Source: Mercurialis annua (lineage: Eukaryota; Streptophyta; Magnoliopsida; Malpighiales; Euphorbiaceae). Taken from it: a stretch of 64,000 nucleotides of DNA. Shown one piece after another: positions 33,033-43,774 of the stretch. The position numbers and the translations under genes are program-made. Within the stretch, counting starts at the first letter, position 1; the number at the start of each line of letters is the position of its first letter. The DNA is taken from positions 57,771,653 to 57,835,652 of the forward strand of contig NC_065572.1 in assembly GCF_937616625.2 (NCBI RefSeq), read 5' to 3'. The notes under the pieces were generated by a model. The model was not told the DNA's origin. It worked only from the letters and a program-made list of their open reading frames with translations, and made no database searches.

Positions 33033-35882
33033 TAGAATAGAATATGCCTATACGATAAAACCTCAGAAAGTGAGAACCTATAGGAAGCGCCGTTGTTAAA
33101 CGCGCGCCTAATAAAAGAATATATAAATATAATTTACAAAAACAATAATATAATAAACATCACATCATATAATTATTGCAAACGTAATTCCTATATTACG
33201 TTTTAGAATTTGAAGAAAGAGATGGATTACTTACAGGAAGTCGATGTGAAACATCGGAATCTGCGTCCGTATATGACGTAGAACATAATATTGCAGAAGT
33301 AATTATGGTGATTATAGCACTAGAGAATTTTAAATTGAATTGAGTTATCAGAGATATGGAGAGAGAAGAGATGTGAAAGAAGAACAGTCTGTAAATGACA
33401 GAAAATGACAGCAATACAAAAATTTGAAATATACTTAATAAGTATAAAGAAAGCCGTTAATACTCGCAGAGCGTATAATCTAGAGTAAACTTACGATTTA
33501 ATGAAAATTTTAAAATTTTTATGATTTTTCAAGGTACAATTGTGCTCAGACATCGCATATGATATTGCATAATCACGATAGGAATGCATAAGAAATTGAT
33601 TTTCAAAATATAGATCATGCATCATATCTTTACAATGCTAAAGGAAATGTGATTTTGAGCAACTCCTTGGTGATGAGAGGTGTCATCACTCTGAGCAACA
33701 ATTGTACTAACGATTTCAAATGATTTATGAAAAGTGGTTTAGAAAGAGCTGCGCAGCCAAAAGCAATTTTAAAATCGTTTTGTTTAGTAAGTAAACTCGG
33801 ATATAAAGCCCTGCGACAAATAGTAAAAGATCCTTAATAAGTAGGAATAAAATTGTAAAAGGAACCCCAATAACAGAATAAAGCCATGTTAATAATTATT
33901 GCAACAAAGCTAGTGGAGCCAAAGAAGAATGTGAATAAGGAATTATCGCCAGAGAGCATACGCAGATAAGCTGCAATGCACTGGCAATACTTATTGATAC
34001 AATATATATATCCTTACGATAGAGTAAAGGGTGAGACGACAGGGAGTCATGCTAGACGAAAGAAACGTAACGAGTACATAAGGATGATATATGATTATTC
34101 TTATGTTGAGATAAACGAAATAGCAATTGAAAGTCATAATTGAAAAAGAGAGATTAAAAGTATGAAGGACGAGAGGATGGTAATATAAATGATGAACATC
34201 AAGTGATATTTAAAGGATATATAACTTTATCAATTTCAGTGTTTAAAGATACAGAAGTAGAAAGAAGAAGGGATACAAGTGACAAAGAAGATGATTTTGT
34301 GAGATATGGAAGTTTAAATTAAATAGATCAAAAGAGATAATGATGCTATATGACTGATATTAAGTAAAGTTACTAATATCAGCATCAAGAATTATAAATT
34401 GCGTTAACAGAAAGGAGAAAGGCACACGTATAGACATACTTGTCAGTAAATGTAAGAATGGTGGATGATATGAGAAAAGTGTAAGGGTAAAATTCAAGTA
34501 CCCTCAGAATTTAGTAAGGTGATTAGAGAAGTGAAAGTTCTAGAGATACGTCAGAAGGATTATCAAAATAGAACAGCAATAATGAAGCTATTATAAACGA
34601 AGGAAAGATATAGTAAATACAGTAAGTAAAGAATAAAGTGATACTTTATTACTATTGGACGGATAGGAGTGAAGTGTATTTAAAAAGCCACTATATGATA
34701 AGAATGAAAGAGGATACCTTGAGAAATGAGAATGAAGTTATGAAACTAATCGAAAGTAAGAAGAAGGAGTATAAGACGAGAAAGGAAATTGGTAGTATAG
34801 TAAGAAAGAATGACAATTAAGGAAATAAATAAGTTATTAAGAATCTAATGGATCCGTTAAAGATGAAGTTAGTTAGAAATTAAAGATAAGAAAGAAGTTA
34901 AATGAAAGCTAATTAACGAGAAAAGTTCTCGAGAAAGTTAACTGTTAAAGAAGCCTATATGATTCTTAAGAAATCAACGAGAATAAGGAATTAGAATGTA
35001 AAGAAGAGACAGTTTTGACTGATAAGTCAATAAAAGTAACTAGAGAGAAGGTAAAGGAGATAAGAGAATGAAGATACGAATAGTATCGATCAAAGAAAAC
35101 GACTGTACAAGTCATGAGACAAAAAGTAAAGCGAAATGAAATGTTTAAGATAACAGCGAGTGATGAAGATTCACGACTGTCAGAATAGCATGAAGTTCAC
35201 AAGGACTTAATAAGGCAAAGAAAAGAGAAATGGTAGATAATAAAGAGTGTATCAAGCTCATCTATATGAAGAAATAACAAGTGTGTTAGATAAAGTGCAG
35301 TTCGAGAAAGATTGGTTAGTGAGAAATGAGGTGTCAGACAATGATAGAAAGAAGTGAAAAATGACAAGAACCAGCTAAGAAAGGAAGGTGATAACTACAG
35401 ACGATAGGAAAGATCATAACTGCAAGTTATGATTACAAGAGAAAATATTCGTAAGAATATGCATAAGATAAGTACATCATTAAAGATGTAACTGACACGT
35501 CGTGACTAGTCACGTACAGAGGAGACAAGTAGCGACCCGATAATGACTAAGAATGAGACAGTAGACTTGGAGAGTATCGAATGAGGATTAATCGACGCTA
35601 ATGAGAAACAGAAGAAAGATCACAACCAGTTGAACAAGATGTCGGGATTACGATATCGGTGATACGCCTTGAGCCACACTATTTTAGAAAGAAGACAAAT
35701 AGGACAAAAGTGATAATGTAAGAATAAAGTTATAGCGGTGTGTGGAAAGCTAAGAGTTTAAATAAAAAGGAAAGGCTGCGATCAAAACGTATTAATGAAC
35801 ATCAAGGAAACTGTAAAGATAACATAAGATCCCAACAAGATTTATGAAAATTCGAGGACGAATTTTTATAAGGAGGGAAGAA
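33033..35882 (+). other. Purine-rich internal region of the Gypsy element
   Basis: 2.85 kb with strong A/G bias on the plus strand and no long ORF on either strand. No RT, integrase or protease motif is recognisable. The end, TTCGAGGACGAATTTTTATAAGGAGGG, is the usual 3' end of chromovirus-type elements. It may be heavily decayed pol or filler as in large non-autonomous derivatives. Confidence 0.6.
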
Positions 35883-38447
35883 TGTAATACCCCAAAATAA
35901 GTAATTAGCTAATTGGATCACGTGTCCAGTTTTGAATCGCATAAGTGATGATATCAGAAAGTTTTCCGATAAATAAGTTTTAGCAGGTCGGTTTTAGAAA
36001 AGATTATTACGGAGAAAATTTATATTATATTTCAATTCTAAAGTTAGAATTGGAATTAAAAGGAAAAATGGCAAGAAAAGTCCAAAATGGGGAACATGGA
36101 CCAAAGTGGTAATTTAGCCACTTTGTGTAGAAAATAGAAATATTGGATTTTGACGGGAAAGTGTTAATATCGAGTTTCATATTATTTATCGGGTAAAAAT
36201 AATACGTATAAGTCGTAATAAAAGAGGTTATTAATTTAGCTATTGACTAAATCGTGCGAAAGAGAAGTTTGAAAGATAGATTATAACAAGTAAAGAAACA
36301 AGGGATCAAAGAGGGATTTTTACCTTAATATATAAGGTTACCATTTGAATGAAGAAATCAGAAAGAAAGAAGAAGAAGGCTCCAGAAAGAGAGAAAAATT
36401 TGCCGATCGATTTCGTTTCGCCGCCGTTTCTCCGTTCGGCGTCCGTTTCATACGATTCTCGCGACGATCTCTTCGGAATTGAAAGCTCCATCCTTCCCGG
36501 CCATTAAATTAAGGTAAGAGGTCGGGTTTTGGCATGAAAATGATGGGTTTGTTGGCTGTTTTGATTAGGATTAAGTTTAGGTTGAAATTTGACGTTTTTG
36601 AGATTATTATGGCGTTTTTGAAGAAACCGAGATATGGGTATTGAGTGTGGGTGTGTAAAGCACGTCGGAATGGTGATGAAACCACGGAAATCGCATTTCC
36701 GGGGCTGTGCACGTGGTGCACGAACGTGTACTAAAAGTACACGAGCGTGCACCTAGCAAGGTACACGATCGTGTACTGAAGTACACGAACGTGCACTTTT
36801 TATGGTGCACGAACGTGTACTGGAGGTACACGAATGTGCACCAGTGAGGTGCACGAACGTGCACTTGGTTGCACGATCGTGTACCCACCGAAGGGCACGC
36901 CCGTGCACCCTGACTCGCCTCCACACGTATGCAAACTGAAATTGACCTAGGTATTCGACGTTTTGAGTAATTTGACCGTAAAGGACGGGTTTTGGACTTT
37001 GAGAATCATTAATCTCGAGGTTAGCTCGACGTTTTAGATAATTAATAATAATAGAAACGTCAAGGACGTTAAGCAATTCTCAATTATGAGAAATAGTATT
37101 CGCTAAGTCGTTTATTCGGCTAAAGTTATTGAATACGTAAATAAGTATAGATTGAAACTAAATCCTAAAACTTAAAAGTATTACACGTATAGGAATACGA
37201 GATTCACGTCTAACTATTAAACGATTTGTCAGACGTGTCAGCGAATAGCGGGGTCAGTAGAAGCGGACTAGCGAGAGCATATTATCAGATCGACCACATC
37301 ATTACTTGGATTGCGGTCACTGTGAGTTGTATTTTACTTTCACGTATTATATATTAAAGTTATTTTATATAGATATATATATATATATATATACTGTTTA
37401 CATGCATCACAATATATATAATTGATTGAAATGTTATATGTTTTATTAATTTTTATATACGAGAACTAGTATGCGATCCGAAGAAACTAGCTACCTATTG
37501 GGTGTCAATAGGCTGTGTGATCACCAGTATCGAGTCAGTCTAGTATGTTTGCATTTGAGAAATGACTTGACACAGCTAGGAGCTGATAATGATTATGAAA
37601 TTTACGTGGCTGGGCCACCAGCGAGTTGAGCTCGCAATTAATATTTACGATTGGGTTTTTGATACGAGTGAGCACTCGGCTACGGTGTAGTCCGGAGTCC
37701 CCGTATCAGGTGGCTTGGCCACCAGCGAGTTGGACTCGCGATTGATAATTACGATCGGTTTGAATGTTATATGATTAACTGAGAGATGTGTCGCATGCTA
37801 GGATATTAGTTTCGTACGGATCAAATACGTGTTTATATGTTTCATATTATTGTTTTCTTGAAATGCGATGCTATGTTTTTACACTAATACTATTAGTAAA
37901 TGTCAACTCACTCAGTATTTTCCCAAATACTGATCCCTCACCTTTGATGTCTTTCAGGTGCTTAACTTGTGGACTTAGCTAGAGGCCAATTTTGAAGTGC
38001 AGAAGTCAGCTGTATATGTTAGTTTATGACTTCTGTGAATGCTGCAGTAGTGGTCATGCGACAACAGATTAGTAGCCTAGATAGCAGTTCATTTTTGATT
38101 GTATATATTAACTGCTGTCATTATTTTATATACTTTTTGGTAGGCTACGTGTTTGGTATATGATCCACGGCCCAGATGCCGGCAAGATGTTTTGAAACAT
38201 TAACTGATGTATATAGTACCGCGAGGCTAATTCGTACGAGGTATGGTAACTAGAGCCCGCGAGATTTAAACAGTTAATGTAAATATTTTGTTATATGAGA
38301 TATATATGTATTTGCTTCCGTTGTTTGATTTTATTTGTTTATATTATTTGCGAAAAATTATTAGTGGTTTAAGGCTTGCTACGGGTTCCGGAGCTACCAC
38401 TCCCGTTCCCTAGCGCCGGTTGCGGCTCAATATTTTGGGTCGTGACA
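35883..38447 (+). repeat. Right LTR of the Gypsy element (complete form)
   Basis: 2,565 bp. It retains the 1,006-bp segment (36091-37096) missing from the left LTR. This segment includes an exon-like leader ending near AAGGTAAGAG (about 36511-36520) and an array of palindromes at 36716-36908. The minus-strand frames here with recurrent RSCT residues are translations of that palindrome array, not genes. Confidence 0.9.
36716..36908. repeat. Array of nine 16-bp CACG/CGTG palindromes
   Basis: Nine units of the form GTRCACGANCGTGYAC (for example GTGCACGAACGTGTAC at 36716-36731, and a last variant GGGCACGCCCGTGCAC at 36893-36908), separated by about 4 to 13 unrelated bases. Each is nearly self-complementary. 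The outer bases vary while the CACG...CGTG arms are constant. It lies inside the LTR, downstream of a possible splice donor. Confidence 0.85.
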
Positions 38448-39192
38448 ATGACAAAATCCTAGTCGACCTGTGGAACGAATCACGGGCGCGACGAATGCAT
38501 CTCGGGCGCGATAAATCAGACCGTTGAAGATCAAATGAATATATTTTTGAAGACCCAATGAAGCATTGACACGTGGCACTAGACGTTGAAGGTTTTTGGC
38601 ATATTCAAATATCTCGCTCGTGATATTTCCATCTCGGGGGCGATATGTGTGCTGAGAGCATTTTTTATTTTTTTTGTTAGTGCTTTGTTTGGGGATTGTT
38701 TTGGTTATATATATAAACTAATTTGCAATGTTTCAAAGTTAATGATTTGCAAACCTTGAAACAACAAACACACAACTTTAGATTACATTTGTTTGTAGTT
38801 TTGAAGTAAGCTTGTAAACTCCTAAATCATTGTGGGTTCTTGATTAGCCTTAGAAAATCAAGTGTGAGTTAGAGTTTAGCTTTGAGAAAACTCAACCCTA
38901 GTAAGTTAGAGATTAGCTTTGGAAAATCTCATAGTTGGTGTTTAGCTATAAAGCACTAAGTTTGAAGTTAGCTTACAAAACTCTTTGTGAATTCCTTTTA
39001 GTCGATTCTAAATCTCAATCCTTCATTGAGTAGTGGAGTAGGATCGATTTGTGATCCGAACCACTCTAAATCTTTTGTGTCAATCCTCTAAACTCTTAAC
39101 CCCATTTAAATTCTTATTTCCGCTTTAAAGAATTTTAATCTTCCGATTCATAACTCAAATTCCGGTTCGCCATACCCCAATAGGGTTTTTCA

Positions 39193-39500
39193 CTTTGTGC
39201 ATTTATGATATACATGATTTGACGCAATGTAAATTGCGGCCTGATTGTCACAAAATAATGTAATTGGTTTCAAGTGCACCTGTAAATTAGTAAATAAATA
39301 TCTGAGCCATGTTAGTTCACATGTTGCAAAAGCCATTGACCTGTATTCTACTTCATTGGAAGATCGAGATGTCGTTTTTTGTTTCCTCATCTTCCATGAA
39401 ATAAGAGAATCTCCTAAAAATATGTAGTAGCCAGACGTGGATCTTCTTGTCATAGGACAGTTTGCCTAATTAGCATCATAGTAAGCTTTTAGTTGTATAT
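39193..39500 (-). pseudogene. Copia RT end and RNase H, N-terminal part
   Basis: Minus-strand translation from about 39500: LKAYYDAN (usual AYCDADWA, with stop), CPMTRRSTSGYYIFLG, SLISWKMRKQKTTSRSSNEVEYRSMA, LCELTWLRYL-like text and LFCDNQAAIYIASNHVYH. This is the classical Copia RNase H block. It breaks off at the CTTTG target and resumes at 29756. The rest of the element upstream is replaced by MITE sequence from about 39510. Confidence 0.85.
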
Positions 39501-39509
39501 CTGAGCCAT

Positions 39510-39897
39510 GGAGGAGAAATAGCGGGTTCCGTCTGGAGGAGGAGCAACGGGCTCCTCCTTCAGACGGGGAGTCAGATTTTTTTTATTAAAAATTATTTAT
39601 TTTACGGTTTTATATTTAATAAATTATAAATAATTAATATAAATTAAATAATAATTAAACGTTTAATTTTATGAAGAAGGAGGTATCTTTGTACCATTAA
39701 TAATATTAAAGTCCAATTTGAATATAGGTTAAAAAATGAAGGACTATTTTAAACTTTGTTTTAAATAAAAAATTTCAATTTAATGCTTTAAGGTAGAGTT
39801 GAAAACGAAAAATGAAAAAAAGGGTACAAATGAACTTTTTCTTAGGTCGGAGTATAAACGAAATAATGTTACAGGGTTTTTTTTTTAAGTAATTAGG
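39510..39897. mobile_element. Long-TIR MITE, right half only
   Basis: Palindromic GGAGGAGCAACGGGCTCCTCC core at about 39536-39558, then AT-rich sequence, GGTAGAGTTGAAAACG, and a right end GTAATTAGGC at about 39896 like that at 855. No matching left end is visible. Confidence 0.55.
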
Positions 39898-40289
39898 CTC
39901 TTATATTAATAATCAATAAATTTTTTAAATCAAAAACCGTAAAATAAATAAATTTTACAAAAAATAAAGGGCTAATTTTATAAAAAAAATCACGACCTTT
40001 ACATAAAATTTCATTTTGATCACAACCTTTAAAAATTGCCATATAAACCATGACCTTTCATTTTTTTACATCTATTATTTTAGTGTATTTTTATTGACCA
40101 AGTTCTTCACTAAACCATTAATAAAAGACACCAAATATTATTATTTTTCAGTTAGAATATGTAAGATTAGTAATTTTTAGTCAGAAAAAACACACTGAAT
40201 TCCACTTCGGTGATAGATTTGATGTAAAAATCGTAATTTTTTTAAAAATTATTCCAAAATAAAATCTATTGATTTTTTTAATTATTTTT

Positions 40290-40835
40290 TTTAATTTTAT
40301 TCACGAAGGAGGAGCTCGAGCTGCTCCTTCCATCCATGGGAGGAGCAGCTCATGGAAAGAGTAGCTCCTGCTATTTCCATATGGAAGGAAAGAGCAAATT
40401 TGTTCCTTCCGTGAAGCGGCTCGTGCTCCTACTTCCATGGAAAAAAAGGAGCACGAGAACTGAAAAAAATAAAAAATATATTTTTTCAAAAAATAATTCA
40501 ATAATGGATTTATAATCGGAGGAGTATGGTGGAAATACTTTTTTTAATTAATTTTTTTAATAAAATTTGTATAAATAATTAATTATTAGGATTTATTTGA
40601 ACATTTTTAAAGTTGAGGGATTCTTTTTGTATTTTTTTAAATAAAAAATAATTATAGTATAACCTTTTTATTAGTTGTTATTAACGTTTTTATCCTTAAA
40701 TTATTCAAATCATCAATTGTACCCTTGGTTGGGGTAGTGGCGAACATGAAAATCCAAAATAGGATACAAGTGAATTTTTTCTAAAGTGAGGTTATAAATG
40801 CAAAAACATTACAAGGTTGGTTTTTTTAGAGCAAA
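40290..40835. mobile_element. Long-TIR MITE relative, right half
   Basis: A core of repeated GGAGCAGCTC / GAGCTGCTCC and CCATGG-containing palindromes (about 40306-40455), followed by GAACATGAAAATCCAAAATAGGATACAAGTG and a GGTTTTTTT end near 40830. The internal layout is the same as the MITEs at 70-855 and 39510-39897. The left arm is not recognisable. Confidence 0.5.
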
Positions 40836-41565
40836 TTATATAAGGCCCCTCACATTTGTCATAATGCACAGTTTGGTACCCCTTGTTTGAAAATCAAATA
40901 ATTTGATACCTTAGTTTTGATTGTATAAACTATAAGACACTTCTGTTAAATATAGCTACTAAATTGTTAACGGAATAAATGTGAGGTACCAAATTGTTTG
41001 AAAATGAGGTACCGAATTGTTTACATAATTGAAATTGAGGTACCCAATCGTTTATATAATTGAAATTGAGATAACAAATCATTTGAAAGTAAATTTTAAA
41101 GGATTAAAAGCACAAAAAATCACCAACTTTCGCGTATTTTAAGTATTTGACACGAACTTTTAATTTTAGCATATAAATACCCGAACTATCAATTTTTTGC
41201 ATATATGAGCAAGTTTCCGTTTTAAGTGAAAAATGGTGCCATTTTAGGTATAAAACGTTGCCGTTTTAGGTCAAAAACGGTGTCGTTTTATGTCAAAAAC
41301 GATGCCGGAGTTATACATGGAAAAAATTGATAGTTTATATATTTATATGCCAAAATTAAAAATTTGTATCAAATACCAAAAACACGCGAAAGTTGGTGAT
41401 TTTTTGTGTAATTAAGCCAATTTCAAATTGTTAACGGAACTAATAGAAGGGCCTCATAGTTTGCAAAATTAAAATTGAAGTATCAACTCGTTTGATTTTC
41501 AAATAAGGGATATCAAATTATGACAAACGTGGGGAGTTTGAGAGTAATTTTTTTAAAATAATCAA
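40835..41565. mobile_element. MITE with about 120-bp inverted ends
   Basis: The left arm reads AAGGCCCCTCACATTTGTCATAATGCACAG... and TTGAAAATCAAATAATTTGATACC. The right arm is the inverse (TATCAAATTATGACAAACGTGGGGAG) near 41480-41560. The exact ends are uncertain. It hosts the smaller MITE at 41101-41418. Confidence 0.55.
41101..41418. mobile_element. 318-bp Mutator-like MITE, nested
   Basis: Inverted ends GGATTAAAAGCACAAAAAATCACC (left) and complement of GGCTTAATTACACAAAAAATCACC (right). AATTTTAAA (41092-41100) and AATTTCAAA (41419-41427) form a 9-bp duplication with one mismatch. CGGTGTCGTTTTATG-like repeats lie in the middle. Confidence 0.8.
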
Positions 41566-42209
41566 GCCTTTAATAAACTAGTTTATATTTATCTTTAATT
41601 AGTTAGACATACTTAACTTACTATTTTTCAATGTTATAAACGATTTGACACCGTTTCTTATCTGAACTCGTATAAACTCAATTCAAAGTGACTTAACTTC
41701 GTATCAAGTGTAATAAACAGGTCGTGACTAAAACTGTTAATCCTACTAAAAGCTTCTTATTGAACTTATAATATTAAAATTTAATCATCAAAATAAAACA
41801 AATTAAGATACAATAACGAAAATGAAATACAGACTAGAATCTATCACCCTTACTTACAATACAATACCAAATCAGTAATGGTAGCCTTTTATTGAATGCA
41901 AACTGTGCAGTGCAGTGACAATGAAGCGGAAATAGTGGCGTTAAATATTTTTGAAATCATCGAAACTATAATATTTTTATGAAACGGTTACCGAACTATA
42001 AAAATTTACAAAATGTTATCGACATATATTTTTTTAACAAAACGGTTATCGAACTATAGAAAGTTACAAAACGGTTTTGTAAAAAACTAATAGTTCAGTA
42101 ACAGTTTCATAAGAAAACTATAGTTGAATAAACATTTTGTAACGTTTTATAATTCGGTTTACCGTCTTATAAAAACACGGCAGTTTAGTGAGCTCCGGGG
42201 AATAAGTGA
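41566..42209. other. Lectin 3' flank with an AACGGTTATCGAACTAT repeat
   Basis: Contains several direct and inverted copies of a motif like ACGGTTAYCGAACTATARAAARTTACAAAA (about 41970-42180), also present near 61650-61730. This may be part of an unidentified MITE. An AATAAA on the minus strand at 41888-41893 is a possible polyadenylation signal about 320 bp after the lectin stop. Confidence 0.45.
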
Positions 42210-43649
42210 TCAGCCGGCGGGAAGTGCCTCCTCCTTGACGACGAAGTTGAATCCAAAGTAGTTGCTGCCATTATAAACACCGTCGTCCTTAATATAAGTA
42301 AACTGATGGCCATTGGTAAGAGTGTCTCGTTGAGCATAAGAAAAGGGAACATCACAAAATCCCTTGGTGGCGACCAGATTTACAGTTACCTTTGTCCTGG
42401 GAGGCACCACAACACTTATGTTAGCAGATAATTGGCTGGTCTTCGACTTTTCCTCGCCCCATGTGTATGTATTGCCGTACTCTACGGAATAGCTAGACGA
42501 TATTCCGGCCGAAAAAAAACGTCCAAGCAGCGGAATGTTGGCTTCGAATCTCATTTCAGTACTGGTTGTTACCGATTGGCTGTTGATGAAACTGCTAGTT
42601 TGTGTGTCTTCATACTCCAGACCAAGTTCAGAATCCTCTATTTCGGTATCTGTCCTGTTGCTAATTTCATCTGTTGCCAGAATCAGAATTTGTTCGTCGT
42701 ATACCCTCAGGTCTCCCAGACGGAAAATAACATCGTAAACATCCCGACTCAGTATTGGCTCTTCGACCTGTAGATTAGCCTGTCTGTCTATAGTTGTGGC
42801 CCAGGATGGAGCTGCCAGACAATCATCTGTGCCCAGGTTGTCACTGGTTCGACGGCAAAATCTGTTGTTGTGTAAACTCCTGAGAGCAATAATATTGTCT
42901 TTGCCTCCAACTGGCGCAAGTTTTACGGGCGAAAATGATGTTCTTGCGTTCGGGGTTACCGCGGTTGGAAATATCCAATTCGGAGTTTCCTCCCAGAAAT
43001 TGTTATTTTGTTCGAGCTTAAAACTGATGCTGCCATCGGAATTAACAACTGTTTCGTTCGAAACTTTTATCGCGCCAGCATCATCACACCGAAATTCCAT
43101 ATGCTCGTTACGACCCTCACCGCGGTACTGTAAATACTTGCCGTTGTCTCCCTTGAAAACTATATATTTGGGCAGTATGACAAGTGATTCCCAGTTGATG
43201 ACTGTGAAGAGATCCCATCCGCCTTGGTCAAAGGCGGACCATTGGGCAGCTACGAAGAGATCATTGTCAACGCCGGCCCCGAGTTGCATATTGCAGAGAT
43301 TTCTTCCGTTTTGAACATACTGGAACCGAAATGTCATGTTATCGGCGAGCATGGGTCGGAACAGCGTGCATGACCATTTCGATTGGTCTTCCTCCACAGT
43401 ATCGCTCGCTGCTGCCATATAACTCGTCCCAAATCTAGCCCGAGCAAGGTATTTGTTGTTGTAGCAGCATCTTATGTTGACTAAATCGCGGTTGATACTC
43501 GCTCTTTCGACTCGAAACTTGGATAGCGGATCACCAATATTATATCCATCACATCTGATGAATGTGCTATTTGTTCCTTCTTTAGTGTAACGCAAATACT
43601 TGTCACCGTTTGATCTCAGCACAACAAACCGAGGAATGAGTGACGCCAT
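42210..43649 (-). CDS. Amaranthin-like lectin with C-terminal aerolysin-type pore-forming domain
   Basis: Intact 479-codon single-exon ORF. The start is the ATG at 43649 in a CGCCATGG context (MASLIPRFVVLRSNGDKYL); a non-ATG frame seven codons longer is less likely. Residues about 3-148 and 156-300 are two tandem agglutinin (amaranthin, beta-trefoil) domains, each opening with P(R/K)(F/Y)(V/I)V(L/F)...G(D/N)(K/G)KYL-type text. Residues about 315-475 form an aerolysin-like domain: alternating beta strands, with a Ser/Thr-rich amphipathic stretch (about 350-390) where the membrane hairpin lies in this family, then VVVPPRTKVTV. The family binds glycans and is linked to stress and defence; pore formation in plants is inferred from fold only. 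No signal peptide, so probably nucleocytoplasmic. It has no gene neighbours; all flanks are transposons. Confidence 0.92.
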   Translation of the reverse strand: MASLIPRFVVLRSNGDKYLRYTKEGTNSTFIRCDGYNIGDPLSKFRVERASINRDLVNIRCCYNNKYLARARFGTSYMAAASDTVEEDQSKWSCTLFRPMLADNMTFRFQYVQNGRNLCNMQLGAGVDNDLFVAAQWSAFDQGGWDLFTVINWESLVILPKYIVFKGDNGKYLQYRGEGRNEHMEFRCDDAGAIKVSNETVVNSDGSISFKLEQNNNFWEETPNWIFPTAVTPNARTSFSPVKLAPVGGKDNIIALRSLHNNRFCRRTSDNLGTDDCLAAPSWATTIDRQANLQVEEPILSRDVYDVIFRLGDLRVYDEQILILATDEISNRTDTEIEDSELGLEYEDTQTSSFINSQSVTTSTEMRFEANIPLLGRFFSAGISSSYSVEYGNTYTWGEEKSKTSQLSANISVVVPPRTKVTVNLVATKGFCDVPFSYAQRDTLTNGHQFTYIKDDGVYNGSNYFGFNFVVKEEALPAG

Positions 43650-43746
43650 GGCGTTTGCTCTCTTCTGCAATCAAATGTGTTTAGAGACAGAATAGGTAAT
43701 TTACTTTGCTTAGTTGCTTGCATATCTACAACCCAACTCGGCGCCG

Positions 43747-43755
43747 CTTTTTATA
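43747..43755 (-). promoter_or_regulatory. TATA box of the lectin gene
   Basis: TATAAAAAG on the minus strand, about 100 bp before the start codon, implying a leader of roughly 70 nt. TTGCAG immediately before AAGAGAGCAAACGCC could be read as a splice acceptor, but the short distance to the TATA box makes an unspliced leader more likely. Confidence 0.65.
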
Positions 43756-43774
43756 GGAAAATTTGCAGATTTTA

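Larger units (their letters stand above)
30002..38447 (+). mobile_element. Non-autonomous Ty3/Gypsy LTR retrotransposon (8.4 kb)
   Basis: LTRs begin TGTAATACCCC and end GGGTCGTGACA. ATGAC is duplicated at 29997-30001 and 38448-38452. Primer-binding site TGGTATCAGAGC at 31557-31568 (initiator Met tRNA type); polypurine tract AAGGAGGGAAGAA just before 35883. The LTRs differ in length (1,551 and 2,565 bp) because the left one lacks a 1-kb internal segment. One gag-like ORF is present; no pol domain was found. The TGTAATACCC terminus and primer site suggest a Tekay-like chromovirus derivative, but this is tentative. Confidence 0.92.
29757..39192. mobile_element. Solo LTR (about 985 bp) split by a Gypsy element
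   Basis: Starts TGTTGGACCC at 29757 and ends GGGTTTTTCA at 39192, with CTTTG at 29752-29756 and 39193-39197. Its own sequence is 29757-30001 plus 38453-39192; the rest is a nested Gypsy element. It has no second LTR or internal region of its own, hence solo. It resembles the solo LTR at 58421-59328 (TGTTGGACC start, CATTGAGTAGTGGAGTAGG-like and GATTAGCCTTAGAAAATCA-like stretches). It contains several CTCGGGGGCGAT / CGGGCGCGAC repeats. Confidence 0.85.

Noticed and set aside
36716..36908. CRISPR-like array (regular repeats with spacers)
   Set aside because: Plant genome, spacers only about 4-13 bp, palindromic 16-bp units, inside an LTR.
36607..37076. Minus-strand frames rich in RSCT/CTF repeats, resembling a Cys-rich repeat protein
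   Set aside because: They are the translation of the 16-bp palindrome array inside an LTR; repeat spacing and overlap of frames explain the pattern.
39965..40260. MITE starting GGGCTAATTTTATAAAAAAAATCACGACC
   Set aside because: The left end resembles other MITE ends, but the right arm is too degenerate and no target duplication was found.
42432..43314. Plus-strand ORFs opposite the lectin
   Set aside because: Antisense shadows of a well-supported coding frame; no domain match.
43650..43680. Intron acceptor (TTGCAG) just before the lectin start codon
   Set aside because: A TATA box only about 100 bp upstream leaves too little room for an exon plus intron; unspliced leader preferred.
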